A stretch of DNA of 64,000 nt from Paenibacillus alba (GCF_013204855.1 NZ_JABMKZ010000004.1:124001-188000), one strand, 5' to 3'. Numbered from the stretch's first letter, positions 9,211 to 17,532 are shown. Made by a program: numbers and translations. The notes: a model not told the origin generated them from the sequence alone.

Positions 9211-10059
9211 TCAATTATCATCGTCAAAGTCAATGAATGCCTTACCCTGTGCGACAATACCGACTAGTCCCTCAATATGGAGATTTGCCGGTTCTACTGC
9301 ATTCCAGCTTGCATTAACTTGAATGATGCCGCCGGGTTGTTTGATCTCAGCAACGATCGCTGCTTCATGCTTCCAAGCCAGGTAAGCTCCGATTGAAGCC
9401 GTGCCTGAGCCGCAACCCCGTTCCCAGACCATACTGTCCAAATGTGGAACATAGATGAGTGGAGCCATTTCCTGCGCTGCAGCCTTATACAATAAGATTC
9501 CTATCAAGTTAGCTCCGAGCGTTAATCCGAGTAATTTGGCTAATGACTCCGCTTGGCTTCTAATTGATGCTGCAAATTCATCGACTTCCATGACGATATG
9601 AATAAAACCAGGATATCTCATAATAAGGATAGCCAGTTCGTTTCCTTCGTACTGAATGATCCGATCTTCCATTTTTAGTGGACTAGGCATCTCAACCTTA
9701 CAGTAGAATCCGTCCCGCCTTCTTGTCACAGAGCAATTGATAGCTTTCTCGAGGCCAGAGACTTCTAAAACGATGTCTATCGAATCATTGAGCGCTATCT
9801 CTCGTTCAGAGGCAAGGAAGGCGGCTAACGACATGCACGCATTACCGCAAAACTCGCCGCCGGCCATGTGTAAATATGCTGCTGCTTGACCGTTTGCCGG
9901 CTTTTCAATAAACCCGACTTGCTCCGCATACACATTGTCATAGGACATGAGCTTGGCAGCGATAGGTATGTACTCTTCAGTCTTGTGGTTCGATTTAACT
10001 AAAATGGTCATGTTCTGGGTTGGACTGCACTTAATGAAATCTACAATCTGTCTCCCCAC
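9211..10059 (-). CDS. cntK: Histidine racemase, DapF-like (CntK-like)
   Basis: A DapF-fold cofactor-independent racemase, first enzyme of staphylopine-type synthesis, expected to convert L- to D-histidine. Both catalytic cysteines are seen in family motifs: GGEFCGNACMSL about residue 75-80 and ERGCGSGTASIG about residue 220. The ATG at 10074 has no ribosome binding site and its second and third codons spell AGGAGG. The GTG at 10059 sits six bases after that AGGAGG, so I place the start there (282 residues). It is the first gene of the operon. Presence of a racemase argues for a D-His product (staphylopine or bacillopaline) rather than pseudopaline, whose pathway lacks CntK. Confidence 0.9.
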   Translation of the reverse strand: MGRQIVDFIKCSPTQNMTILVKSNHKTEEYIPIAAKLMSYDNVYAEQVGFIEKPANGQAAAYLHMAGGEFCGNACMSLAAFLASEREIALNDSIDIVLEVSGLEKAINCSVTRRRDGFYCKVEMPSPLKMEDRIIQYEGNELAILIMRYPGFIHIVMEVDEFAASIRSQAESLAKLLGLTLGANLIGILLYKAAAQEMAPLIYVPHLDSMVWERGCGSGTASIGAYLAWKHEAAIVAEIKQPGGIIQVNASWNAVEPANLHIEGLVGIVAQGKAFIDFDDDN

Positions 10060-10078
10060 TTCTACCCTCCTCATTAAA

Positions 10079-10092
10079 CGTAATAATTACTA
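10079..10092 (-). promoter_or_regulatory. Zur-like box at the cntK start
   Basis: GTAATAATTAC (10080-10090) is a perfect palindrome inside CGTAATAATTACTA, close to the Bacillus Zur consensus TCGTAATnATTACGA. It overlaps the leader just upstream of cntK. Zinc-dependent repression of the metallophore operon is inferred. Confidence 0.6.
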
Positions 10093-10126
10093 TTATAAAA
10101 CAAGGGTTAATCTGTCTTATCCATAT

Positions 10127-10174
10127 CTAATATTTTACGACATTAAGAATAAAACATAATAGTAATTTTTACGA
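10127..10174 (-). promoter_or_regulatory. Two further Zur-like half-to-full boxes
   Basis: On the minus strand TCGTAAAAATTACT (10174-10161) and TCGTAAAATATTAG (10140-10127) share the TCGTAA core of Zur boxes. They lie 70-115 bases upstream of the inferred cntK start, where promoter elements would be expected. Confidence 0.5.
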
Positions 10175-10221
10175 TTTATAAACCAAAATATACCTTTTTA
10201 TCATTTGCCTTGTCAATATAA

Positions 10222-10235
10222 TCGTAAAATTTACT
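10222..10235. promoter_or_regulatory. Distal Zur-like box
   Basis: TCGTAAAATTTACT contains the perfect 11-bp palindrome GTAAAATTTAC (10224-10234). It is the fourth TCGTAA-type element in 160 bases, suggesting cooperative binding upstream of cntK. Confidence 0.45.
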
Positions 10236-10240
10236 GTCAA

Positions 10241-10284
10241 ACAGGCAGCCCTAGAACGTTGCTCACACGTCCAAGGCTGCCTGT
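10241..10284 (-). terminator. Hairpin downstream of the SMR genes
   Basis: The stem ACAGGCAGCC / GGCTGCCTGT has a 24-base loop. It lies 30 bases beyond the end of the SMR operon. The minus-strand exit is TTTGAC (weak T run), while the plus side has a six-T run, so it may act in both directions. Confidence 0.55.
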
Positions 10285-10315
10285 TACTTTTTTCTATCGA
10301 TTACATCTTCTATCG

Positions 10316-10630
10316 TTAAGCCATTAATTTCAAACCAACCGCTGCACTTAGCACCATCGCGATGAACACCAACCGTTTCCAATCTTTGGATTCGCCGTAG
10401 AACAGCATCCCGACGATAGCGCCGCCAACCGTTCCAATCCCCGTCCATATCGCATAGGATGTGCCCATTGGCAAGCTTTTCATCGCCTGGCTCAGAAGCC
10501 CGAAGCTCATCACAATGCCGACGATGAAAAGGCTGAACGAGCGAATGTTTTTTGCTTTATTAATCTGGTTCATGCCCACAACGCCTACGACTTCGAACAT
10601 CCCCGCAAACATCAGATATATCCAGCCCAT
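10316..10630 (-). CDS. Small multidrug resistance (SMR) subunit, YkkD-like
   Basis: A 104-residue, four-helix SMR protein. The essential membrane-embedded glutamate of the family is Glu13 in the first helix (AGMFEVVGV). The conserved SYAIWTGIGTVG segment of SMR helix 3 is present. It overlaps the preceding SMR gene by one base. Paired SMR genes such as YkkCD usually form heterodimers that export cationic drugs or, in the Gdx branch, guanidinium. Which applies here is undecided. No guanidine riboswitch fits in the 21-base gap upstream of the pair, which argues for a TetR-controlled drug pump. Confidence 0.85.
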   Translation of the reverse strand: MGWIYLMFAGMFEVVGVVGMNQINKAKNIRSFSLFIVGIVMSFGLLSQAMKSLPMGTSYAIWTGIGTVGGAIVGMLFYGESKDWKRLVFIAMVLSAAVGLKLMA

Positions 10631-10971
10631 TATACAGCGACTCCTTTCTTATTCTGCTCTTTTGTCACAAATTTTAGTCCGAATACGCCGGCTAAAAGCA
10701 GAACAATGAGGAATACTTTAATAAAGCTGAACGGTTCTCCAAACAACAACATTTCCACCAGCACCGTACCCGCTGTCCCCATCCCGGTGAAGACGGCATA
10801 TACCGTCCCAACCGGCAGTTTGGTAGACGCGCTGATCACCAAATGAAAAGAGATATACATCGCAATAATCGTGCCGATCCACGTCATTGTAGTATCTGCA
10901 TGTTTTAATCCTGTAACCCACATGACCTCAAAAAAAGCGCCAATAAAGATATAAATCCAATTGCGGTTCAT
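10630..10971 (-). CDS. SMR subunit, YkkC-like
   Basis: A 113-residue SMR family member with the key Glu15 in helix 1 (GAFFEVMWVTGLKHAD) and the helix 3 pattern GTVYAVFTGMGTAG. The cytoplasmic C-terminus is basic. It is coupled by a one-base overlap to the second SMR gene and follows a TetR regulator after 21 bases, so the three form one transcription unit (regulator, YkkC-type, YkkD-type). The mismatch in length and tail between the two subunits is typical of obligate heterodimeric SMR pairs. Confidence 0.85.
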   Translation of the reverse strand: MNRNWIYIFIGAFFEVMWVTGLKHADTTMTWIGTIIAMYISFHLVISASTKLPVGTVYAVFTGMGTAGTVLVEMLLFGEPFSFIKVFLIVLLLAGVFGLKFVTKEQNKKGVAV

Positions 10972-10992
10972 GGTTGTGTTCCTCCTGTTGAT

Positions 10993-11571
10993 TTACTTTT
11001 TGATGCCGCGCCAGTATACGAACCAGGATGCCTCGATCCTTTTGAGTGATCGTTCGGTTCCTCCGAATAACAATTCTACAAACATGCCGTCCAAAACAGC
11101 GAGAAAAGCAATGGTCGCGGTATTACTGCTGATATCCGAGCTAATATCCCCAGCTGCGATCGCTTGATCAAAAACGGGGATTAGCATCTTCTCAAGGGTG
11201 TCCCAATAGCGATAACCTTCTTTGACAATGACATCATAAAGATGCGAAGGCGGAAAAAAAGACACGCGCAAAAATAATTTGGCATTATCATCTTTTTCAT
11301 AACACACTTGATATTGGGTAAGAAAGCCATATAGAAGCTGATCAAGGGAAAGCTCCTTATAACGATCGAGATAATCAACCGAAAATTGCAATTCCTTCGT
11401 AAACACATCATCAAGAAGATCAAGAAAGAGTTCATCTTTTCCTTTGAAATGCGTATAAATGGATTGTTTCTTGATGCCGACTTCCGCAGCAATATCCGCA
11501 AGCGAAGCGCCTTCGTAACCGTTTTTGGCAAAATGTTTAAGAGCTACCTCTTTAATCCGCGCTGCCGTCAT
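10993..11571 (-). CDS. TetR-family repressor of the SMR operon
   Basis: A TetR regulator of about 192 residues. The N-terminal helix-turn-helix reads YEGASLADIAAEVGIKKQSIYTHF, shown here only by its key turn VGIKKQSIY; the C-terminal ligand domain is diverged as usual. GGAAGG nine bases ahead of the second ATG (11571) makes that start likelier than the one at 11580. It sits first in the operon with two SMR genes and presumably represses itself and them until an exported compound binds. Confidence 0.85.
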   Translation of the reverse strand: MTAARIKEVALKHFAKNGYEGASLADIAAEVGIKKQSIYTHFKGKDELFLDLLDDVFTKELQFSVDYLDRYKELSLDQLLYGFLTQYQVCYEKDDNAKLFLRVSFFPPSHLYDVIVKEGYRYWDTLEKMLIPVFDQAIAAGDISSDISSNTATIAFLAVLDGMFVELLFGGTERSLKRIEASWFVYWRGIKK

Positions 11572-11585
11572 GTTTATCATCCTTC

Positions 11586-11595
11586 CGAACGTTCG
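11586..11595. promoter_or_regulatory. Candidate TetR operator
   Basis: The perfect 10-bp palindrome CGAACGTTCG lies 15 bases upstream of the tetR start, directly before its ribosome binding site. TetR proteins commonly bind such sites for autoregulation. Confidence 0.4.
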
Positions 11596-11694
11596 TCAGG
11601 ATGATTTTATCACGTTCTCTGTCTTTAGGCAACTGAAAGCAATATAAAAAGACCTCCAAAGGCTCCGATAACGATGGAAAAATACCGAATGCAA

Positions 11695-11734
11695 AACAAG
11701 CTTAGAAGGTCCATTAGGACCGTCCAAGCTTGTT
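11695..11734 (-). terminator. Terminator of the NHL-SLH protein gene
   Basis: The long near-perfect stem AACAAGCTT-N3-GGTCC / GGACC-N3-AAGCTTGTT has a four-base loop. It lies ten bases past the stop codon and is followed on the minus strand by TTTTGC. Confidence 0.75.
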
Positions 11735-11744
11735 ATCTTTTACT

Positions 11745-14021
11745 TTATTTGCTCTTTTGAACCAACATTTTCAGCAGAATCGTTACAGCCTCAGCTCTCG
11801 TTGCATGGTCTTGAGCGGCGAATTGGTTCGCGTCTTTACCTTGCACAATACCTGCTCGCTTCACGTTAGCAATACTGCCTTTCGCCCACGTTGGAATATC
11901 CTTGTCGTCTGCGAAGTCAGTTACAGCATTTTCTTCGATAGACAAACTCATAGCGCGAGCTATCATCACAGCCATCTCCGCACGTGTAACTTCTGCATTC
12001 GGAAGGAATGTGCCATCATCATTGCCTTTAATGATGTCAGCTTGTACCGCTTGTGCGACAGCCTTCTGCGCCCATGCTCCGATATCTGCAGAATCTGTGA
12101 AGGTCGGTGTCACGCCTGCTCCTTGCGGTTTCAACGTATTCATCAGCATTACAGCAAATTCCGCACGAGTCACGGTATGATTCGGTTTAAATGTATCATC
12201 CGGATAACCCACAACGATTCCACTACTTATTGCTTGCTTGATGCTCGCCTCTGCCCAGTGCCCCAAGATATCACTAATATTAATTGCCTTTGGCGTTTCT
12301 TTTGGTGTTTCTTTTGGTGTTTCCGTTGGGTGGTTCGTTACAGGTATACCCGTAGCTGGGTCTACAACGAATAACGCAAACTTCCCAAAGTGATTAACTT
12401 CTACACTAATGTGGTTGCCGTTGATCTTACCCCCGGAGACACTCGTCCATTCTTTCTTCCCATCTTCATAATAGAAGACACCCACCGATTGATTGCTCTT
12501 CAAACTTGTTGGATCAAATGTTAGAGCTATCGTTACCGGTTTACTGAAGTTTTCCGGGATGTTTTTCAGAATTTCAAATACTGAGCTGCCCAGAACCTCT
12601 TTATTATTTATCATATTTTGGGGGTTTAGGACTTTCTCTATCGTTAATTTCAGTTCTTTATTTGTTGCATTAGCCGGAATCGAGATCCCGATCTTATCTT
12701 CAAGACTAACCTCGCCTATTGTACCCAAGGGAAGCGTTATTTGACCATTCGTTGAAATCAATTTGGTTTCAACTGGTGGTGTTGGTGGTGTTGAAGGCTC
12801 ATCCTTTTCTGGATAGTAGGGTGGCAATGTTGGCAATGGCAGGTTCGCGGTTCTGGCTTCGACCAGATTGGAGGCCATTCTGTAGCCTGGAGCAAAATTG
12901 GCGCTCAGGCGGAACTGATAGTTTGTATTGTCTGTCAATGGATGAATCGTTGTCTGTGTTTCATTGGCAGCCAAGGCTTTTTGGCTCCAGTTTTTTCCGT
13001 CTTGCGACCATTCAAGTTCGAGATCGGTTGCCCCCTCTACCGCAGGCCAAGTGACGGTCGCCTGGTCTGAAGTTGTGACGATTTGCGGGCTGTCCAAGGT
13101 GAGTGAGAATTTTTGCACACGGCGCAGCATGGAATCATCTACATAGATATTTCCGGCATTATCGGCGGCAACACCGAATGTAACCTCAAATTCTCCAGGG
13201 GCTGAGCCTTCCTTGCCCCACATTCTGATTGATTTGCCATACGGATCAATCACTTGGATTCGATAATTCTTCGTCTCCATTACATGCAGATTTCCGAACT
13301 GATCAAAGGTGAGCGCTTGTGGAAAACTGAATTTCCCCGGTTCGGCGCTTTCCGTCTCTCCCCATTGTCCAAGATATTGGCCCATGGCATCGAATTTCTG
13401 AATGCGAAAGTTGCCTGGATCAGCGATAAAAATGGTGCCATCGCGATCGATCGCGACACCAGACGGTGCATTGAATTGCCCAGGAGCGCTTCCACGTGCA
13501 CCCCATGTGAGCAAAGTTTGTCCCATCGGATCATATTTTCGTATCTGATGCAATCCCGCATTCGATACATACACGTTGCCCTCTTGATCGACTGCCATCC
13601 CCAATACGCCTGCATTCAGAAAATTAATATCATCCCAATGCCTCAGTTCGGTGCCGTCTGGCTGAAATACCCGAATGTTGCCTTGTCCGTTATTCACATA
13701 AACAAGTCCACTATGATCAACCGCAATGGCCCGTGGCATTCCGAAGACCATTCCGTCAATATCCCATGCTTGCAGAAACTGCCCATTTGATGTGAATTTC
13801 TGCACACGGCTGTTCATTGTATCCGCTACATAAAGATTTCCGGCTTGATCAATCGCCATCCCTTGGGGAAAACTAAATTGACCCTCTTCTTCGCCATCTT
13901 CTCCCCATTGACTAAACACAGGAGCAGCGAAAGCCTTCTCGCCATATCCGACGAACAGCGCGGACGTCATCACAGTAGCTGACAAAACACATTTCAAAAA
14001 TACTAAATTGCTTTTCTTCAT
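11745..14021 (-). CDS. Secreted NHL-repeat / FN3 / SLH surface protein
   Basis: A 758-residue exported protein. Residues 1-35 form a Sec signal peptide (MKKSNLVFLK, hydrophobic core, cleavage near AFA-AP). About six NHL repeats follow (recurrent FSFPQGMAIDQAGNLYV-type units) and predict a beta-propeller. Next come one fibronectin type III domain, a ZU5-like beta domain, a PKET-repeat Pro/Thr linker, and three C-terminal SLH domains (TRAEFAVML, TRAEMAVMI, TRAEAVTIL). SLH domains bind pyruvylated cell-wall polymer, so the propeller is displayed on the cell surface. The frame extends to 14063, but the signal peptide and a purine-rich site support the ATG at 14021. Two Fur boxes upstream suggest iron control. 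Ligand unknown. Confidence 0.88.
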   Translation of the reverse strand: MKKSNLVFLKCVLSATVMTSALFVGYGEKAFAAPVFSQWGEDGEEEGQFSFPQGMAIDQAGNLYVADTMNSRVQKFTSNGQFLQAWDIDGMVFGMPRAIAVDHSGLVYVNNGQGNIRVFQPDGTELRHWDDINFLNAGVLGMAVDQEGNVYVSNAGLHQIRKYDPMGQTLLTWGARGSAPGQFNAPSGVAIDRDGTIFIADPGNFRIQKFDAMGQYLGQWGETESAEPGKFSFPQALTFDQFGNLHVMETKNYRIQVIDPYGKSIRMWGKEGSAPGEFEVTFGVAADNAGNIYVDDSMLRRVQKFSLTLDSPQIVTTSDQATVTWPAVEGATDLELEWSQDGKNWSQKALAANETQTTIHPLTDNTNYQFRLSANFAPGYRMASNLVEARTANLPLPTLPPYYPEKDEPSTPPTPPVETKLISTNGQITLPLGTIGEVSLEDKIGISIPANATNKELKLTIEKVLNPQNMINNKEVLGSSVFEILKNIPENFSKPVTIALTFDPTSLKSNQSVGVFYYEDGKKEWTSVSGGKINGNHISVEVNHFGKFALFVVDPATGIPVTNHPTETPKETPKETPKAINISDILGHWAEASIKQAISSGIVVGYPDDTFKPNHTVTRAEFAVMLMNTLKPQGAGVTPTFTDSADIGAWAQKAVAQAVQADIIKGNDDGTFLPNAEVTRAEMAVMIARAMSLSIEENAVTDFADDKDIPTWAKGSIANVKRAGIVQGKDANQFAAQDHATRAEAVTILLKMLVQKSK

Positions 14022-14125
14022 TGTCTCACTTTCCTTTTCACCATTCTTGTTGTCATAAATCAATCTGTAGCTGTCAAACCTGAACCTTGCTGCGCACTTC
14101 TCCTCTCAAAACAACTCAATTAATT

Positions 14126-14144
14126 GATAAAGATATTCATTATC
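14126..14144. promoter_or_regulatory. Fur box (proximal)
   Basis: GATAAAGATATTCATTATC matches 17 of 19 positions of the classic Fur consensus GATAATGATAATCATTATC. It lies about 105 bases upstream of the NHL-SLH start. Confidence 0.72.
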
Positions 14145-14198
14145 AACGTTATTGAAAAAAAAGAGAGAATGATTTCTGTTTAAATAGCTCATTTTTAT

Positions 14199-14217
14199 GA
14201 TAATGATTTTCATTATC
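14199..14217. promoter_or_regulatory. Fur box (distal)
   Basis: GATAATGATTTTCATTATC matches 17 of 19 positions of the Fur consensus and is an almost perfect palindrome. It lies in the divergent region between the NHL-SLH gene and the flippase gene (14022-14430), 54 bases from the proximal box. Control of the minus-strand gene is likelier because it is nearer; the flippase start is over 210 bases away. The rest of this 409-base gap holds nothing else recognisable. Confidence 0.75.
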
Positions 14218-14430
14218 AGCTATTAATACTGCTCTATATTAGCAATAAAACAAATTTCTTGTCAATTCAATTATTTTTTCAGTGTAGTCTTAACACCAAT
14301 TTACCTTAAATAAACGGCTTTCTCTTTGAACTTTTTGATCCTCCTAACAACAGGACGCCACCTGCTTGTTCGCATGCTTTTCCAATTATTGAATACATTT
14401 AAGTATTCGATAAACAGGAGGACACAAGTC

Positions 14431-15981
14431 ATGTCACAACACGGGCAATCGTTCATGAGAGGTACGTTGGTCTTGTCTGTCGCTGCTTTCATCAACCGTA
14501 TACTCGGTTTCATCAGCGGCATGTATATTGCTCGCGTACTGGGCGCAGAAGGGATCGGCATCTTGATGATGGCTCACCCTCTCGTCCCTCTCGTCATTAC
14601 GATTACGGAGCTTGGATTACCGGTGGCAATTTCAAAGTTGGTTGCAGAGGCCAACGCTCGCGGCGAACGGATGAAAGTGAGGCGCATCCTGCATGTTTCG
14701 CTCGCTGTCACAGGCTTCTTAAGCGTAGCGCTCACCACCATATCGCTGCTTGGATCTGAGTGGATCGCCTCCATTTTGCTAAGCGATCAACGCGCTTATT
14801 ATGCGATGCTGGCGATTACGCCGATAGCGCCAATCGTCGCTGTTTCCGCCGTATTAAAGGGATACTTCCGCGGCATGCAGCAGATGAAGACCATCGCGGC
14901 TTCCGATGTGCTGGAGCATACCGTACAAATCGCTTGTGTACTTGCGCTAGTCCATCTTTTGCTTCCTTACGGCGTCGCTTATGCAGCTGCCGGAGCAATG
15001 GCTGCCTCTGTTGTCAGCGAAGCGATCAGCCTTCTATTCCTGATAACAAGCTACAAGTTATATGGTGAATCAAAAATACCAGGCGAAACTTGGGCAAACC
15101 ACCTGAAACAAGGAAGAAGCACACTTGGCGAACTGCTGCAGATTGGGTTGCCGACGACCGGGTACGGTGTCATTCATTCGTTATACAGCACCTTCCAACC
15201 GCTTCTTATTACAACCAGTCTCGCGCTGGCCGGCATTGGTACGGCGTTAGCCACTAAGCAATTCGGCATGCTGGCTGGTTATGCGTTTCCGCTGCTGTTC
15301 ATGCCAAGCTTTATCACGCAGTCTTTGTCCACCGCTCTCATTCCTGCGATTGGCGAGGCGGCGGCGAATAAGAACAGTCTGCTTATACATGAACGGATGA
15401 ATCAAGCTATGATCTTGGGACTCCTGATCGGCGCGCCAGCAACCGTTATCCTGTACGAGTGGGCCACTCCGCTAACGACACTTGTCTATCATGCGCCGGA
15501 AGCAGGTTTGCTGCTGAAAATACTAGCGCCGATGTTTTTCCTGCATTATTTCGACGCTCCGCTTCATGCCATTCTACTCGGGCTCGGCCGCGCGAAAGCT
15601 ACCCTATTGAATTACATAATAGCCACGATATTCAAGAGTGTCTCGATTTTCGTGTTCGGCAGCCAATATGGTATTATTGGTGTTGCCTACGGCATCGGTA
15701 TCGGCATCGTGATGCAAACACTGCTGAATTTCTTTTCCATCTCAAGCTCGATCGGATTTTATTGGAGTATTCGTCCTTATGTCAAAGTTGGGATCAGCAT
15801 GATGCTGATGGTGATATGTGGACACTGGACCTATGACTATCTTGCCAGCCATGGTATGCCGCAGGTATGGTGCGTAGTCACTTCCATCGTTTGTTCCTTG
15901 TTTCTCTATTTCGTCACACTCGTATTGACGGGTACGCTGAATTGGAAAAGGACGCGCCACCGATTTTCGATTCCATGGTAA
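14431..15981 (+). CDS. SpoVB/MurJ-like polysaccharide flippase
   Basis: A 516-residue multispanning membrane protein of the MOP superfamily (SpoVB/Wzx/MurJ). The N-terminus FMRGTLVLSVAAFINRILGF is typical of the SpoVB group, followed by YIARVLGAEGIGI. The open frame begins at a TTG at 14326, but AGGAGG ten bases before the ATG at 14431 decides the start. Family members flip lipid-linked cell-wall or sporulation polysaccharide precursors across the membrane. Whether this copy is SpoVB proper, a YtgP-type lipid II flippase or a paralogue is not clear; Paenibacillus genomes usually hold several. It is monocistronic with a strong terminator. Confidence 0.82.
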   Translation: MSQHGQSFMRGTLVLSVAAFINRILGFISGMYIARVLGAEGIGILMMAHPLVPLVITITELGLPVAISKLVAEANARGERMKVRRILHVSLAVTGFLSVALTTISLLGSEWIASILLSDQRAYYAMLAITPIAPIVAVSAVLKGYFRGMQQMKTIAASDVLEHTVQIACVLALVHLLLPYGVAYAAAGAMAASVVSEAISLLFLITSYKLYGESKIPGETWANHLKQGRSTLGELLQIGLPTTGYGVIHSLYSTFQPLLITTSLALAGIGTALATKQFGMLAGYAFPLLFMPSFITQSLSTALIPAIGEAAANKNSLLIHERMNQAMILGLLIGAPATVILYEWATPLTTLVYHAPEAGLLLKILAPMFFLHYFDAPLHAILLGLGRAKATLLNYIIATIFKSVSIFVFGSQYGIIGVAYGIGIGIVMQTLLNFFSISSSIGFYWSIRPYVKVGISMMLMVICGHWTYDYLASHGMPQVWCVVTSIVCSLFLYFVTLVLTGTLNWKRTRHRFSIPW

Positions 15982-15991
15982 ATTCAAAAGA

Positions 15992-16017
15992 AAAAGCAGC
16001 CATAATTGGCTGCTTTT
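15992..16017. terminator. Bidirectional terminator
   Basis: The stem AAAAGCAGCC / GGCTGCTTTT has T runs on both sides. It lies between the convergent flippase and monooxygenase genes. Confidence 0.8.
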
Positions 16018-16038
16018 TCGCTTCGTCGACAACACCTC

Positions 16039-17382
16039 TTAAACTTGAGATCGCGTTAAGTTATACCGATTTCGGGGCACTGGCAAATTCAAATGATCAC
16101 GAAGCGTATCACCTTCATAATCGGTCCGGAATAAACCTCTCTCCTGCAAAAGAGGAACGACCAGATTCACGAAATCTTCTAAATTGCTCGGTAAAAGCGG
16201 AGACATCAGCATAAAGCCGTCTACGGCTTTTTGAACAAACCATTTTTCTAAATTATCGGCTATTTTTTCAGGCGTTCCTACAAAGTCGTTGACAGTATAA
16301 GACCCGGTTAATAAAGAGTAAAGTTCTCTAAGTGTGGGGTTCTCTTTGATAACGAAAGGGCGAAACTTTTCATATTCGAATCGTACACCTGTCAGTTCGC
16401 CAAATCCAATATCAAGCGTTCTGGCTTCAAGTGTATGCTTACTCAAATCCAATCCTCCAAAATAATCGGTCAGGAACTTTAAGCCTGTTTCGTCGGTTAT
16501 GAGTGATTCTAAGTAGGCAAGCTTCTGCTGTGCGATCTCTTCGGTTTCCCCAATAATCGGCGAAATGCCCTGTAGAATCTGTACTTCATCGGCGGAACGG
16601 CCGAATGAGACGACCTTATTTTTGAAAGAACGGTAAAATTCCTGAGAGTCCTCGAGGCTATTCTTATGCGAAAAAATAACCTCTGCGCTCCTGGCGGCAA
16701 ACAGCTGCCCAGCCTCTGAAGATCCAGCTTGCACTAGAACAGGATGGCCTTGTCTAGAGCGATTAATATTTAACGGCCCCTGCACCGAGAAAAACTCGCC
16801 TACATGGTCCAGCTTGTGAAGCTTGCTGTGGTCAAAAAACTGCCCGCTTTCTTTGTCGCGAATAAAAGCATCATCCTCCCAGGAATCCCATAAGCCTTTA
16901 ATCACGTCAATAAACTCTTCTGCTCGCTTATACCGAAAGCCATGCTCAAAATGCTCGCTGCCATTGAAGTTCAATGCTGTATTTCCGGACAAATCTCTTG
17001 TCGTTACAATGTTCCAACCAGCTCTGCCCTTGCTGATATGATCAACAGACATGAATTGTCGCGCCAGATTAAAAGGTTCCACATAAGAGGTGGAGGCTGT
17101 TGCGACAACTCCGATCTTTGAAGTCGCCCCTGCTAACGCTGTAATTAAGGTGATAGGCTCATAGCGGGTCAAAATATTCGGATGCGACTCCTCATTGATA
17201 GCCAAGCTATCCGCGATAAAGGCAATATCAAACTTCCCTTTCTCTGCTATTTGAGCCAAATGTTTATAATAATCAATATCAATGCTGGAATCCGCCTGAG
17301 CATCAGGATGTCTCCAAGAGGCTACGTGCATACCGGTTCCCACTAAATAGGCGGACAACTTTATTTGTCTTTTACGAGACAT
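16039..17382 (-). CDS. FMN-dependent monooxygenase, NtaA/SnaA/DszA type
   Basis: A 447-residue class C flavin monooxygenase of the bacterial luciferase superfamily (nitrilotriacetate monooxygenase A / DszA group). Typical stretches are ADSLAINEESHPN, EPITLITALAGATSKIG, GRAGWNIVT and the Phe/Trp-rich DLWDSWE-like segment. Such enzymes need a separate NAD(P)H:FMN reductase, which is not adjacent. Divergent pairing with a MetNIQ-type transporter (start-to-start about 200 bases) resembles sulfur-scavenging loci such as yxe and ssu, so oxidation of an organosulfur compound is inferred. The true substrate cannot be read from sequence. Confidence 0.82.
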   Translation of the reverse strand: MSRKRQIKLSAYLVGTGMHVASWRHPDAQADSSIDIDYYKHLAQIAEKGKFDIAFIADSLAINEESHPNILTRYEPITLITALAGATSKIGVVATASTSYVEPFNLARQFMSVDHISKGRAGWNIVTTRDLSGNTALNFNGSEHFEHGFRYKRAEEFIDVIKGLWDSWEDDAFIRDKESGQFFDHSKLHKLDHVGEFFSVQGPLNINRSRQGHPVLVQAGSSEAGQLFAARSAEVIFSHKNSLEDSQEFYRSFKNKVVSFGRSADEVQILQGISPIIGETEEIAQQKLAYLESLITDETGLKFLTDYFGGLDLSKHTLEARTLDIGFGELTGVRFEYEKFRPFVIKENPTLRELYSLLTGSYTVNDFVGTPEKIADNLEKWFVQKAVDGFMLMSPLLPSNLEDFVNLVVPLLQERGLFRTDYEGDTLRDHLNLPVPRNRYNLTRSQV

Positions 17383-17503
17383 GAGATCCTTCTCCTTTAA
17401 TTCCGAGTAATATAATAAATTTAATATGTATTAATTTACCACCCTCTCTAATAACCGTCAATCCTAGGATAATAAGCGGGATCAAGTGGCAAAAGAAATG
17501 TTC

Positions 17504-17532
17504 TTGACAGAATTTAGGAAGTCATTTAAATT
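17504..17532 (+). promoter_or_regulatory. Candidate sigma-A promoter of the MetNIQ operon
   Basis: TTGACA (17504-17509) is followed after 17 bases by TAAATT, 46 bases ahead of the ATPase start. A short palindrome AATAC-TTG-GTATT (17549-17561) lies just downstream and could be an operator. No SAM or T-box riboswitch is present; there is not enough room. Confidence 0.5.

Noticed and set aside
10972..10992. Possible guanidine (ykkC) riboswitch before the SMR pair
   Set aside because: Only 21 bases separate the SMR genes from the tetR gene, too short for a riboswitch.
11730..12374. Plus-strand frame of 214 codons inside the NHL-SLH gene
   Set aside because: Exact antisense of the SLH-encoding region; no start signal and a Cys/His-rich nonsense composition.
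14760..15068. Plus-strand frame of 102 codons inside the flippase gene
   Set aside because: Shadow frame of a well-supported membrane protein; basic, low-sense composition.
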